Shown here one piece after another: positions 8,846 through 17,763 of a DNA stretch of 64,000 nucleotides. The translations under genes were made by a program, and so were the position numbers. Under the pieces are notes generated by a model. It did no database searches and had not been told where the DNA came from. It worked only from the letters and a program-made list of their open reading frames with translations. The DNA is taken from contig NZ_NNBY01000031.1 of the NCBI RefSeq assembly GCF_002834235.1, positions 95,149-159,148 on the forward strand, read 5' to 3'. The DNA comes from Ruminococcus bromii. Its GTDB lineage: Bacteria; Bacillota; Clostridia; Oscillospirales; Acutalibacteraceae. Numbering within the stretch: the first letter of the stretch is position 1; each line of letters opens with the position of its first letter.

Positions 8846-9880
8846 TCATTTAATGAGCAATGACTGTGTAATTTTATTGTCAAGTTCATATCTTGTGCCC
8901 TCAATCAGAGTGACAATATTCATCAGCTCTGTTTCGGCAACAAAAATATATGAAATCATTACAACCGAAGGGTTGTTGGAAAAGTGCATATTTTTCCTTG
9001 CAAGCCTGTATTTTACTCTCGGTGAAATATCGCTTGCATAAACATATCCGATTTTATCAATCAATCTTCCGTTATGCGTATTCTGCATAATTGAGAATAT
9101 CTCGCCCGAAGATTCCGCCTTACACATCATGTCAATGGTCTTTTCGCTGAGATTTGTGTAATTAAGCAAGAGGTTTGCTTTGATATCATCGGGAGAAAGC
9201 TTATAATACTTTTTCAATCTCAGAATTCTCGAGAAAATATTATAATCGTTAATCGTAAAGAAAAAATTGATAAGCTCGTGCTTTTCCTGTCCTTTTGTTG
9301 TAGCTTTAATCAGTTTTGTCAGTTTTCCGAACACCAAGTTATACAGCTTGTTCTCAATGTCCGATATTGGAAGTCGATTTTTCTCATCTGGAGAAAATTG
9401 CTTGAGAATATCGTAGAATTGGGAGGACTGTGTGGCGTTCAGAAACTCTTCATAATTTTTTGCGTTGGCAAGCTTGTTAACATCTATTTCCGTATGTTTT
9501 GAAATATACCCCGGGAATTGATAGATGAACTTGTCAGTCGAGTTTGAACTGAGCAGAATAAGGAATCTTATAATCTGCTCAACCTCTAATGTCGAGATAA
9601 TGTACGATGACAAACCCGAGCTTACGCTCGAATCGTATCTGCACAAAGAGTCAAATTCATAGAAAAGGTTTTGCCTCAAAAGAGCCTCAAGCCGTCCTCT
9701 GTGAATTTCACGCTCACTGACATCAGTCAGAGCCTTGGAGTAATGCGTATTATTTTTAAGATACGACATAATCTCTCCGACACTCTGGCATGCAAGCAAA
9801 CTCTGGTAATCCTTTTCGGTAAGTCTGTTGCCGAACTTTGACCTTGCTTTTGTCAGAACTGCAAACGAAGTTTTTGACAT
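8846..9880 (-). CDS. atpC: V-type ATP synthase subunit C (V0D/AC39 family)
   Basis: Subunit C is the funnel-shaped connector that seats the central shaft on the membrane ring. The 344-residue protein is almost wholly helical, with family features such as FAVLTKARSKFGNRL at the start, NFFFTINDYNIFSRILRLKKYYKLSPDDI in the middle (partly quoted) and MNIVTLIEGTRYELD near the end. An ATG three codons earlier (9889) is in frame, but it sits only three bases from the GGAGG, so 9880 is preferred, though not strongly. It lies between the small coiled-coil gene and subunit I. Confidence 0.9.
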   Translation of the reverse strand: MSKTSFAVLTKARSKFGNRLTEKDYQSLLACQSVGEIMSYLKNNTHYSKALTDVSEREIHRGRLEALLRQNLFYEFDSLCRYDSSVSSGLSSYIISTLEVEQIIRFLILLSSNSTDKFIYQFPGYISKHTEIDVNKLANAKNYEEFLNATQSSQFYDILKQFSPDEKNRLPISDIENKLYNLVFGKLTKLIKATTKGQEKHELINFFFTINDYNIFSRILRLKKYYKLSPDDIKANLLLNYTNLSEKTIDMMCKAESSGEIFSIMQNTHNGRLIDKIGYVYASDISPRVKYRLARKNMHFSNNPSVVMISYIFVAETELMNIVTLIEGTRYELDNKITQSLLIK

Positions 9881-9918
9881 TATCCGCATACACCTCCTTG
9901 TAAACAGTAAATGGAATG

Positions 9919-10230
9919 TTACTGTGCAACCGTTCTTTTGACGATTTCGTCAACCCACTTGTCACAGTTGAGTTTAAAATCAGAGTCAAGCTTGATATGC
10001 ACTGAATTGTGCTTGCCCTGAATTTCCTCCCATTGCTGTTCGGCTTTCTTTGTTTCCTGAATGTCGTTGCGTTTCACAACCTCTTCAGCTTTTGCCATGA
10101 AGTCGTCATAAATCTTCTTCGTTTCGGCTTCAATAGTTTTGGAAAGTTCCTCTTTTTCTTCAAGAGTATCCTTTTCCATGGCTTTGGCTTCGTTGTCGGC
10201 ATCAACGATTTTTTTAATCATATTCTCCAT
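9919..10230 (-). CDS. small coiled-coil protein, probable V-ATPase peripheral stalk subunit (G/H type)
   Basis: This 103-residue protein is almost entirely a charged helix (KDTLEEKEELSKTIEAETKK and onward), with no membrane segment. Its position at the head of the ATPase genes matches that of the short peripheral-stalk subunit that pairs with subunit E in bacterial V-type enzymes. The sequence alone gives little beyond coiled-coil character, so the call depends mainly on operon position and size. GGGGGTGG precedes the ATG. It lies 20 bases after the PFL-family gene. Confidence 0.65.
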   Translation of the reverse strand: MENMIKKIVDADNEAKAMEKDTLEEKEELSKTIEAETKKIYDDFMAKAEEVVKRNDIQETKKAEQQWEEIQGKHNSVHIKLDSDFKLNCDKWVDEIVKRTVAQ

Positions 10231-10250
10231 AAAACCACCCCCGTGAAAAA

Positions 10251-11612
10251 TCAGTTTTTAAGCGCCTGAAGCGGAGCCGGAATTCTTCCGCCACGCTTAA
10301 TAAATGCCTCCGGTGAACCTTTCCTTACAGGCATAACGGGACCTCTGCCGAGCAGTCCGCCGAAATTAAGTTCTTCGCCTGCACTTTTTCCGATAGCCGG
10401 AATAAGTCTTACCGCAGTTGTTTTGGTATTTACCATACCAATTGCAGCCTCATCTGCAATAATTGCAGAGATAACCTCGGGAGTTATGTCACCGGGTACT
10501 ACAATCATGTCAAGACCAACCGAACATACGGCTGTCATTGATTCAAGTTTTGTAATATCAAGGTAACCTTCAGTAGCGGCATGAATCATACCTGCATCCT
10601 CGGAAACGGGGATAAAAGCACCGCTCAGACCGCCGACATGGGAAGAAGCCATAACGCCGCCTTTTTTAACAGCGTCATTAAGAAGTGCAAGTGCAGCGGT
10701 TGTACCGTGGCATCCGCACACTTCAAGTCCCATCTCCTCAAGAATATAAGCAACACTGTCACCGACAGCAGGTGTCGGGGCAAGTGAAAGGTCAACAATA
10801 CCAAAGGGAACACAAAGTCGCTTGCTTGCTTCTCTTGCAACAAGCTGTCCCATACGGGTGATTTTGAATGCAGTTTTCTTAACCATATCTGCAATTTCCG
10901 TGATGTCTTTTCCTGCACCGTCTTTTGCAAGAGCGGCTCTTACAACGCCGGGACCCGATACACCGACATTGATAACAGTATCGGCTTCACCGACACCGTG
11001 GAAAGCACCCGCCATAAACGGGTTGTCTTCGGGAGCGTTACAGAATACAACGAGCTTTGCGGCACCGATGCAGTTTCTGTCGGCTGTAACTTCTGCAGCC
11101 TGCTTAACGACCTTACCCATCATCTTAACAGCATCCATATTGATGCCGGCTTTTGTAGAACCGATATTTACGGATGAACAAACGAAATCGGTTTCGCTCA
11201 AGGCCTGTGGAATACTCTCGATAAGAGCGTAGTCACCGCTTGCAAAACCCTTCTGAACAAGAGCGGAATAACCGCCGATGAAGTTTACGCCGAGTTCCTT
11301 TGCGGCTTTGTCAAGAGTGTGGGCAAACTTGACAACATTCTTGCTCTGGCACGGAGCGGCTACCATACCGATAGGGGTAACTGAAATTCTTTTATGGATA
11401 ATCGGAATACCAAATTCCTTCTGGATGTCTTCACCTGTTTTAACAAGGTCTTTTGCATTTCGACAGATTTTGTCATAAACCTTTGTGCAGGCCTTATCAA
11501 TGTCCTCGTCAATGCAGTCAAGCAATGAAATACCCATTGTAATTGTTCTTACATCAAGGTTTTCATTGTCTATCATATTTATGGTTTCAAGTATATCTCT
11601 TGTTTCTAACAT
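10251..11612 (-). CDS. PFL family protein (DUF711/UPF0210)
   Basis: This 453-residue protein matches the DUF711 group, which is distantly related to pyruvate formate-lyase-type folds but has no known activity. Marks include [19 protein letters not shown] at the start, [67 protein letters not shown] and [16 protein letters not shown]. The pairing with an immediately upstream ACT-domain gene (33-base gap) is a conserved two-gene unit in Firmicutes and suggests a ligand-regulated enzyme. Here the pair also heads the V-ATPase operon. The true substrate is not known from this sequence. Confidence 0.9.
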   Translation of the reverse strand: MLETRDILETINMIDNENLDVRTITMGISLLDCIDEDIDKACTKVYDKICRNAKDLVKTGEDIQKEFGIPIIHKRISVTPIGMVAAPCQSKNVVKFAHTLDKAAKELGVNFIGGYSALVQKGFASGDYALIESIPQALSETDFVCSSVNIGSTKAGINMDAVKMMGKVVKQAAEVTADRNCIGAAKLVVFCNAPEDNPFMAGAFHGVGEADTVINVGVSGPGVVRAALAKDGAGKDITEIADMVKKTAFKITRMGQLVAREASKRLCVPFGIVDLSLAPTPAVGDSVAYILEEMGLEVCGCHGTTAALALLNDAVKKGGVMASSHVGGLSGAFIPVSEDAGMIHAATEGYLDITKLESMTAVCSVGLDMIVVPGDITPEVISAIIADEAAIGMVNTKTTAVRLIPAIGKSAGEELNFGGLLGRGPVMPVRKGSPEAFIKRGGRIPAPLQALKN

Positions 11613-11645
11613 ATTATGTATATCCTTTCAATTCGGTAGCACTGA

Positions 11646-11915
11646 TCAAATTCTGTGCATGCTGTTAAAGATGTCCTCGTGCATAACATGAACCTTTGTA
11701 TTTGTTGATTCTCCGACTGCTTTGAGGTTTGTACGGAGCTGCTCAAATCCGATGTTGGATTTGTCAATTTCAACAAGCATAATCATAGCAAACATATCCT
11801 GAAGAACACTCTGTGTTACTTCCACGATATTAACATCAGCCTTTGAACAGGCCTCTGAAACTTTTGCAAGGATTCCAACGCTGTCTTTACCGATTACTGT
11901 GATAACTGCCTTCAT
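11646..11915 (-). CDS. ACT domain protein (UPF0237 family)
   Basis: This is a single ACT domain of 89 residues. The first strand is MKAVITVIGKDSVGILAKVS with the D-x-V-G-I-L turn typical of small-molecule-sensing ACT domains. It continues with NIVEVTQSVLQDMFAMIMLV. There is no attached catalytic domain, so it probably acts as a regulatory partner, most likely of the PFL-family protein encoded next. AGGAGG precedes the ATG closely. It is the first gene after the operon promoter. Confidence 0.9.
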   Translation of the reverse strand: MKAVITVIGKDSVGILAKVSEACSKADVNIVEVTQSVLQDMFAMIMLVEIDKSNIGFEQLRTNLKAVGESTNTKVHVMHEDIFNSMHRI

Positions 11916-11984
11916 TTTTTACCTCCTGTTTATGCAGATTTTCGTTGGAATTCTGCATAAAACTGCTTTTCTTTATTTGTGCAT

Positions 11985-12013
11985 ATTATATAACTAATTT
12001 TTAATAAAGTAAA
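11985..12013 (-). promoter_or_regulatory. promoter of the ACT-PFL-V-ATPase operon
   Basis: Reading the minus strand, TTTACT (12013-12008) and TATAAT (11990-11985) are 17 bases apart. It lies about 70 bases before the ACT start. No other strong promoter or terminator was seen down to the subunit D gene, and all intergenic gaps are 18-42 bases. Confidence 0.65.
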
Positions 12014-12021
12014 GTGCAATA

Positions 12022-12050
12022 TTGAAAAAAATTTTTTCATATGTTATCAT
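12022..12050 (+). promoter_or_regulatory. promoter of the PHP-domain gene
   Basis: TTGAAA (12022-12027) and TATCAT (12045-12050) lie 17 bases apart with a TGT just before the -10 box (extended -10). It is back to back with the ATPase operon promoter. Confidence 0.55.
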
Positions 12051-12073
12051 CTTTTTTGTGAGGTGTTTTACTA

Positions 12074-12895
12074 ATGAAAATATGTGATATTCATACCCAT
12101 TCAAGCAACTCTTTTGATGCTGAAAATACAGTTGAAGAAATGTGCAACAGTGCCTGTAACAAGGGACTTTTTGCACTTGCAATCACCGACCACTGCGAAG
12201 CTCCCGAGATTTTGCTCGGCTCTGAAAGTGAGTACGGAGATTTCAGCAAATTAATTCCAAAATCGAATTATGAAACTTCGACTTTGCAAGATAGATACAA
12301 GGGTAAAATCAAAATACTGAGAGGCATTGAACTCGGTGAGCCGATGCACAATGACGAATGTACAAAAAAAGCACTTTGTTTTGGAGATTTTGACATAATA
12401 ATCGCATCCGTGCATAACCTGAGAAACAGACCGGATTTTTATTATATGGATTTCAAAAAAGAAGATGCACATATAATTCTCGATATGTACTTTGATGAAC
12501 TTCTCGAAACCGCCTCTTTTGACAGCTTTTGTACTCTTGCACATCTTACATATCCGTTGAGATATATTAAGCGTGATACGGGCGTTATTCCGAATCTTTC
12601 ACCGTACAGAGATAAGATTGACCTTATCTACGAAACACTTATTAAAAAGGATAAGGCTCTTGAAATTAATGTTTCGGGACTGTTCAAGGGACTCGGTGAA
12701 ACTCTCCCTGCATTTGATGAAATTAAACGCTATCACGACCTTGGAGGCAAGTACATAACCCTCGGAAGTGACGCACATAATATGAATGATGTCGGCAGAG
12801 ATATTGAAAAGGGGATAGAGCTTGCTTTTAAAGCCGGGTTCAAATCATACTATATATATGAAAACTGTTGCCCTTATGAAATAACAATTGAATAA
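12074..12895 (+). CDS. PHP domain phosphoesterase (histidinol-phosphatase-like)
   Basis: The 273-residue protein has the PHP metal-site motifs in order: DIHTHSSNS near residues 4-12 (HxH), a TDHCE at about 40-44, a GIELGE acidic site near 80, ASVHN near 110, H at the LAHLTYP segment (about 160) and LGSDAHN near 235. These residues bind the metal cluster used for phosphoester cleavage. The arrangement resembles HisK-type histidinol-phosphate phosphatases, which act late in histidine synthesis. No other histidine gene is nearby, so a general phosphoesterase role is also possible. GAGGTG precedes the ATG. Confidence 0.85.
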   Translation: MKICDIHTHSSNSFDAENTVEEMCNSACNKGLFALAITDHCEAPEILLGSESEYGDFSKLIPKSNYETSTLQDRYKGKIKILRGIELGEPMHNDECTKKALCFGDFDIIIASVHNLRNRPDFYYMDFKKEDAHIILDMYFDELLETASFDSFCTLAHLTYPLRYIKRDTGVIPNLSPYRDKIDLIYETLIKKDKALEINVSGLFKGLGETLPAFDEIKRYHDLGGKYITLGSDAHNMNDVGRDIEKGIELAFKAGFKSYYIYENCCPYEITIE

Positions 12896-12927
12896 CAAAG
12901 AATTAAAATAGTTCTTAAAAGCAAAAA

Positions 12928-12968
12928 GAGGATTTCGCACTGATATGATGTGAAATCCTCCTTGTTTT
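12928..12968. terminator. bidirectional terminator between the PHP gene and galU
   Basis: A stem formed by 12928-12940 and 12950-12960 (GAGGATTTC with GAAATCCTC) is followed by CTTGTTTTTTT on the plus strand and preceded by A-rich sequence for the minus strand. Confidence 0.8.
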
Positions 12969-13031
12969 TTTGAATCCAATATTTAACTGCAGCACATTAT
13001 ACTGCACTTTTCTGAAAATTGCAATACCTTT

Positions 13032-13904
13032 TTACAAAGTTTTTGCAAGATTTTTTATGTAATCCTTCAATAAATCTTTTGTTTCAGGGTGTTCAAGCCC
13101 AATTTCTATCTGAGCCTGCAAGATTCCGAATTTATTGCCCATATCGTATCTCTTGCCCTCAAACTCAACGGCTGTCATTCCTTTTGTTATTGCAATCTCT
13201 CTCATTGCGTCTGTAAGCTGAATTTCTCCGCCGATTCCGGGCTTTGTATTTTCGAGAATTTCGAAAATTTCAGCCGGGAGCACGCATCTGTCAAGAATCG
13301 AATAAAGCGAAAGAACTTCTTCGGGAGTCTGCGGCTTTTCCTTCATGTCCGTACAGGCAAAAATATTGTCGTGCATATGTTCAACTTTGAGTGAACCGTA
13401 CTTGTGAATGTCTTTGGCGTCAACCTTTTTAACGCCTACAACGCCTTCACCGTATTCACCGTAATGATCGATGAGCTGTTTGATTGCAGGAACCTTGCCT
13501 GTAATAACGCCGTCACCGTACATAACGGCAAAAGGTTCATTGCCTACAAAAGATTTTGCTTTGAGAACGGCATGTCCAAGGCCTTTCATTTCTTTCTGTC
13601 TGATAAAAGAAATGTTTGCAAGGTTTGAAATATTTCTGACTGTTTCAAGAAATTCTGTTTTGCCGCTCTTTTCAAGCAGACTTTCAAGTTCCGGAGAAGC
13701 GTCAAAATGATCCTCCATAAGTCCTTTGCCACGGTTTGTGATGATGAGAATATCTGTAATTCCTGCCGCAACAGCCTCCTCAACTATGAACTGAATAGTT
13801 GGCTTGTCAACGATAGGATACATTTCTTTCGGCATATTTTTTGTTGCGGGAAGAACTCTTGTACCGAGTCCAGCCGCCGGGATAACCGCCTTTGTTATAC
13901 GCAT
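13032..13904 (-). CDS. galU: UTP-glucose-1-phosphate uridylyltransferase
   Basis: GalU makes UDP-glucose from UTP and glucose 1-phosphate for cell-envelope glycans and galactose use. The 290-residue protein has the nucleotide-binding start AVIPAAGLGTRVLPATKNMP and the PKEMYPIVDKPTIQFIVEEA motif. Also visible are ILIITNRGKGLMEDHFD, the AVMYGDG metal-site region near residue 110 and the GGEIQLTDAM motif near 225. Length and motifs are standard. It lies 36 bases downstream of the zinc-ribbon membrane gene, so the two may share a transcript. Confidence 0.95.
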   Translation of the reverse strand: MRITKAVIPAAGLGTRVLPATKNMPKEMYPIVDKPTIQFIVEEAVAAGITDILIITNRGKGLMEDHFDASPELESLLEKSGKTEFLETVRNISNLANISFIRQKEMKGLGHAVLKAKSFVGNEPFAVMYGDGVITGKVPAIKQLIDHYGEYGEGVVGVKKVDAKDIHKYGSLKVEHMHDNIFACTDMKEKPQTPEEVLSLYSILDRCVLPAEIFEILENTKPGIGGEIQLTDAMREIAITKGMTAVEFEGKRYDMGNKFGILQAQIEIGLEHPETKDLLKDYIKNLAKTL

Positions 13905-13940
13905 AATATTCCTTCTTTCTGTTCTGTTTTAGAGTTTTAT

Positions 13941-14984
13941 TTAAATAAAAAATATCGGTAGATAATTTGCAACAATCAGTGCGGCTGCAACTGAGATTGC
14001 AAGCGGAAGGTTGACCCCGCCTTTGGTTTCAAGAACTTCTGCAAGATGTTCTTGATCTGTTGTGCTTTTGATTTTTTTAATCTTTTTAACTGAATGGTTA
14101 AAAAAGCATTTGTTTGCTGTCAAGCCGCATATCAACATCACCGCCATGGAAATTATGTTTGCAATCAAGGGTGATAAAAACAGCCAAAAATCTTCGGTTG
14201 AAAGTCCAAAATTATTTGTTAGCGAAACAACCTGACCCGACCCCTGTGCCTGAAGTATATTATTATATATATTTTGCCAAGCAGGAAGAGTTTTTATATA
14301 ACCCGAAGCGATTGTAGAACCGAATGTCAGCACGGAGAAAAGTATTCCCAAAGCATACATTTTTCGGTACAGAAAATATATTCCCGATAAAATAAATGCG
14401 GAAAAATTGAATCTGCTCTTTTTAAACTTATTGATAAAGTTGAAAATCCTCAGATAATAAGGGGTGTTCTTACCAATGAATTTTGCGGCTTCACCTGCAG
14501 TGATATCGTCAACAAGCGGTTCGTCGCTCTTCATTCCTGCCATAGGATCAAAAGCGGCAGCCATTTGCGGATTTGCCTGACCAAAAGGAACACCGAACGG
14601 CGGCATACCCTGATTCTGATTGAAATTCGGGTTTGGCTGACCGTTATTCTGATTCTGCTGAAAGTTCGGATTATTTTTGTCATCACCGTAAAGCGGTGCG
14701 CCGCAGCTGCAGCAATAGAACATTTCTTTTGGATTTTCCGCTCCGCAGCGCTTGCAAAGAACTACACCGTCTTTAGCGTCCTGCTCTGCCTGCTGTTCGG
14801 CCTCTTCCAGCTGTTCCTTTTCAAAAGAAAAATCAGCACCGTGTTTGTCTGCAAAATGACAATGACCTTCTTTTTCATAACATTCTCTGTGATGCGGTGC
14901 TCCGCATTCAGGGCAGACTACAATATCGTCACCCTTTTTGAACTGTTTGTCACATACCGGACATTTGTATTCTGTAAATTCCAT
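13941..14984 (-). CDS. RING-finger/zinc-ribbon membrane protein, function unknown
   Basis: The 347-residue protein starts with a treble-clef zinc module (CPVC, CPECGAPHHRECY, then GHCHF; residues about 7-42), like the prokaryotic RING finger group. It is followed by an acidic-glutamine helix and a second zinc ribbon (LCKRCGAENP, YCCSCGAPL; about 75-100). A low-complexity N/Q/P stretch (about 105-150) leads to a C-terminal region with around four transmembrane helices. Such architectures suggest a membrane-bound adaptor or sensor, but no activity can be assigned. The start is placed at the ATG at 14984, preceded by GGAGG eight bases away, rather than 75 bases upstream. Confidence 0.7.
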   Translation of the reverse strand: MEFTEYKCPVCDKQFKKGDDIVVCPECGAPHHRECYEKEGHCHFADKHGADFSFEKEQLEEAEQQAEQDAKDGVVLCKRCGAENPKEMFYCCSCGAPLYGDDKNNPNFQQNQNNGQPNPNFNQNQGMPPFGVPFGQANPQMAAAFDPMAGMKSDEPLVDDITAGEAAKFIGKNTPYYLRIFNFINKFKKSRFNFSAFILSGIYFLYRKMYALGILFSVLTFGSTIASGYIKTLPAWQNIYNNILQAQGSGQVVSLTNNFGLSTEDFWLFLSPLIANIISMAVMLICGLTANKCFFNHSVKKIKKIKSTTDQEHLAEVLETKGGVNLPLAISVAAALIVANYLPIFFI

Positions 14985-15030
14985 TATAAACCTCCAAAGG
15001 ATACACAATACGGTGTACCTATACACTTTA

Positions 15031-15059
15031 ATTATAACAAATAGTATTGATAAATGCAA
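15031..15059 (-). promoter_or_regulatory. promoter of the zinc-ribbon gene and galU
   Basis: Minus strand: TTGCAT (15059-15054) and TATAAT (15036-15031) are separated by 17 bases, about 45 bases before the start at 14984. Confidence 0.65.
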
Positions 15060-15106
15060 CTTGTTTTTGTATATAAGTTTACTTATGAATAAAATAGCTG
15101 TTTTTC

Positions 15107-15135
15107 TTTACTTTTGTGGATGTTTTTGCTATAAT
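15107..15135 (+). promoter_or_regulatory. promoter of prfB
   Basis: TTTACT (15107-15112) and TATAAT (15130-15135) are separated by 17 bases, about 45 bases upstream of the prfB start. Confidence 0.6.
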
Positions 15136-15180
15136 ATTAAATTGTGAAAGGATAAACTATATTCAGAAAGGTACATGTTT

Positions 15181-16299
15181 ATGGTACAGTTTGAGGAATT
15201 ACTTTTAAAGCTTCAGGCTCTCAAGCCTGAAATAGACGATTTGTCCGATGCACTCGGTATGAAGGGCATGCTCTCGGAGATTCAACAGCTTGAACTCAAG
15301 GCAACCGAGCCGGGATTTTGGGACGATGTGGAAAAATCACAAAAGGTTTTACAGCGTACGGGCTCTTTAAAGGGCAAGGTTGAGGCTTACGAAGGTCTTG
15401 TTGCCAAATACGAGGATACTCACGCTTTGATTGAACTTGCAAATGAGGAAGAGGACGAATCTCTTCTTGAAGAGGCAGAAAGTGAAGTTGAGGCTGTCAA
15501 GGAAAATCTTGAAAAACAGCGTTTGCAGACTTTGCTCACAGGCGAATATGATAAAAATAACGCAATTCTTACATTTCACGCAGGTTCGGGCGGAACAGAG
15601 GCTCAGGACTGGGCAGAAATGCTTTACAGAATGTACACCCGTTGGGCAGAGGCTCACGGCTTTAAGGTTAAAGAGGTTGACTACCTTGACGGCGATGAGG
15701 CAGGACTTAAAAGTGCCGTGCTTCTTGTTGAAGGTGAAAATGCTTACGGCTACTTAAAGAGCGAGGCAGGCGTTCACCGTCTTGTTCGTGTATCTCCGTT
15801 TGACTCGGCAGGCAGAAGACACACAAGCTTCTCATCTCTTGAGGTTATGCCGGAAATTGCAAAAGATACAGAAGTTCACATTCCGCCCGAAGATATCAAA
15901 ATGGATGTTTACCGTGCCAGCGGTGCAGGTGGTCAGAAAGTCAACAAGACTTCATCTGCTGTTCGTCTTACTCATATTCCTACAGGTATCGTTGTTGCCA
16001 GTCAGGTTGAACGCAGTCAGTATCAGAACCGTGATGTTGCTATGAATATGCTTATCTCAAAACTCGTTGAAATCAAAGAGCGTGAGCATCTTGAAAAGAT
16101 CGAGGACATCAAGGGCGTTCAAAAGGAAATCACCTGGGGTTCACAGATTCGAAGCTATGTATTTATGCCGTATACAATGGTAAAAGACCACAGAACAGGC
16201 TTTGAAACAGGTAACATTCAGGCTGTTATGGACGGCGATCTTGACGGCTTTATCAACGCATATTTAAAGTGTGCAAGTCTTGGCACACTTCAGAAATAA
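15181..16299 (+). CDS. prfB: peptide chain release factor 2
   Basis: RF2 releases finished peptides at UGA and UAA codons. The 372-residue protein has the RF2 stop-codon tripeptide SPF in RVSPFDSAGRR (near 205-209) and the peptidyl-transferase GGQ in RASGAGGQKVNK (near 250-252). The start is set at 15181 because AGAAAGG lies nine bases upstream; an in-frame ATG at 15175 is only three bases from it. The frame is open throughout, so the programmed +1 frameshift that autoregulates many prfB genes is absent. It precedes a phosphoglycerate mutase gene by 33 bases. Confidence 0.96.
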   Translation: MVQFEELLLKLQALKPEIDDLSDALGMKGMLSEIQQLELKATEPGFWDDVEKSQKVLQRTGSLKGKVEAYEGLVAKYEDTHALIELANEEEDESLLEEAESEVEAVKENLEKQRLQTLLTGEYDKNNAILTFHAGSGGTEAQDWAEMLYRMYTRWAEAHGFKVKEVDYLDGDEAGLKSAVLLVEGENAYGYLKSEAGVHRLVRVSPFDSAGRRHTSFSSLEVMPEIAKDTEVHIPPEDIKMDVYRASGAGGQKVNKTSSAVRLTHIPTGIVVASQVERSQYQNRDVAMNMLISKLVEIKEREHLEKIEDIKGVQKEITWGSQIRSYVFMPYTMVKDHRTGFETGNIQAVMDGDLDGFINAYLKCASLGTLQK

Positions 16300-16332
16300 A
16301 TTTCATATTATACGGAAAGGCTATGAATTAGT

Positions 16333-17544
16333 ATGAAGTATTTAGTAATGCTCTGTGACGGTATGGCTGATGAGCCAAACGCACAGCTTGATAATTCAAC
16401 TCCTATGGCAAAGGCTGTTAAGCCTTGTATGGATTACCTTGCCTCAAAGGGCGAGGTCGGAATGGTTAAAACCGTTGCCGAAGGACTCAAACCCGGCAGC
16501 GATGTTGCAAACCTTTCGGTTCTCGGTTATGAGCCTGCTGTTTACTACAGCGGTCGTTCTCCGCTTGAGGCGGCAAGTATCGGTATTGACCTTAAAGACA
16601 CCGATGTAACATTAAGATGTAACCTTGTAACTCTGTCCGATGAAGAAAACTACGAGGACAAGTCTATGGTCGACTATTGTGCAGGTGATATTTCAACAGA
16701 AGAGGCAAGAGAGCTTATCAACTATGTTGAGGAAAAGCTCGGCAACGATATTTTCAAGTTCTATTCGGGTGTTGCATACCGTCATTGTCTTGTATGGAAA
16801 AACGGCAATCCTCATCCGGGCGAACTCACACCTCCTCACGATATCTCAGGTCGTGTGATTAAAGAATACATTCCAAAGGGTGACGATACTGCCGCTCTCT
16901 ATGATTTGATGAAGAAAAGCTATGATTTGCTCAAAGATCATCATGTAAACAAGGCAAGAGTTGAAAAAGGACTTCGTCCCGCTAACTCAATTTGGCTCTG
17001 GGGCGAGGGTACAAAGCCTGCTCTTGACAGCTTCTTCGGCAAGTTCGGCAAAAAGGGCAGTATGATTTCTGCTGTTGACCTTCTCAAAGGTATTGCAATT
17101 TGTGCCGGCATGAAAAGCGTTGATGTTGAGGGTGCAACAGGCTATATTGACACAAACTTTGACGGAAAGTGCAAAGCCGCAATTGATGAATTCAAAAACG
17201 GTGCGGATTTTGTATATATCCATGTTGAAGCTCCCGATGAATGCGGTCACAGAGGAGAGATTGAGAACAAAGTTAAGGCTATTGAACTCATTGATGAGCA
17301 TATTCTCAAGCCTGTAACAGATTTTCTCAGAACATTTGATGATTTTGCCGTACTCGTATGTCCCGATCATCCCACACCTCTTTCTATCCGCACACACACT
17401 TCAAATCCTGTTCCGTATCTTATCTATGACAGCAAAAACGAAGTTGATAGCGGCGTAAGCAAATTCTGTGAAGAAGAGGCTAAAAAGACAGGCAACTATA
17501 TTGAAAAAGGTTTCACAATGATGGATTACTTCCTTTCAAAATAA
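16333..17544 (+). CDS. apgM: cofactor-independent phosphoglycerate mutase (archaeal ApgM type)
   Basis: This enzyme interconverts 3- and 2-phosphoglycerate in glycolysis without 2,3-bisphosphoglycerate. The 403-residue protein starts KYLVMLCDGMADEP (metal-binding Asp). It contains GSDVANLSVLGYEP with the catalytic Ser near residue 56, YSGRSPLEAA, HVEAPDECGHRG and VCPDHPTP (metal ligands), all marks of the alkaline-phosphatase-superfamily ApgM group. Its length is near 400 residues rather than the 510 of the bacterial GpmI type. It follows prfB closely. Confidence 0.93.
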   Translation: MKYLVMLCDGMADEPNAQLDNSTPMAKAVKPCMDYLASKGEVGMVKTVAEGLKPGSDVANLSVLGYEPAVYYSGRSPLEAASIGIDLKDTDVTLRCNLVTLSDEENYEDKSMVDYCAGDISTEEARELINYVEEKLGNDIFKFYSGVAYRHCLVWKNGNPHPGELTPPHDISGRVIKEYIPKGDDTAALYDLMKKSYDLLKDHHVNKARVEKGLRPANSIWLWGEGTKPALDSFFGKFGKKGSMISAVDLLKGIAICAGMKSVDVEGATGYIDTNFDGKCKAAIDEFKNGADFVYIHVEAPDECGHRGEIENKVKAIELIDEHILKPVTDFLRTFDDFAVLVCPDHPTPLSIRTHTSNPVPYLIYDSKNEVDSGVSKFCEEEAKKTGNYIEKGFTMMDYFLSK

Positions 17545-17574
17545 TTTTTTGCTCCGTACTACATAATAAACCAA

Positions 17575-17628
17575 AAAAATAACATCCTTGCAGATATAAT
17601 GAAATTAAAAATCTGTAAGGATGTTTTT
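17575..17628. terminator. terminator after the phosphoglycerate mutase gene
   Basis: A 15-bp stem with one G-U pair (AACATCCTTGCAGAT with ATCTGTAAGGATGTT) is followed by TTTTT on the plus strand. A-rich sequence on the other side lets it serve the convergent TSCPD gene too. Confidence 0.8.
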
Positions 17629-17763
17629 ATGTTGTGTTTGTTCATTATCATAACAATAATGAGTGTGATTACCTTGTTTGTAATTGCATTTTCTTATGTA
17701 GTAAAATTCCTTATTGGAATAATAATTAAACATATACGCAAAAACGATTTAGATAAGTTTTAA
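17629..17763 (+). CDS. possible 44-residue hydrophobic membrane peptide
   Basis: An ATG at 17629 opens a frame of 44 residues that is almost wholly hydrophobic (FIIITIMSVITLFVIAF and so on) with a basic end (KHIRKNDLDKF). That is what a single-pass small membrane protein looks like. AAGGA lies eight bases upstream, but that sequence is also the 3' arm of the terminator stem, and the stop overlaps the convergent TSCPD gene. It may be chance. I do not recognise a family. Confidence 0.25.
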   Translation: MLCLFIIITIMSVITLFVIAFSYVVKFLIGIIIKHIRKNDLDKF

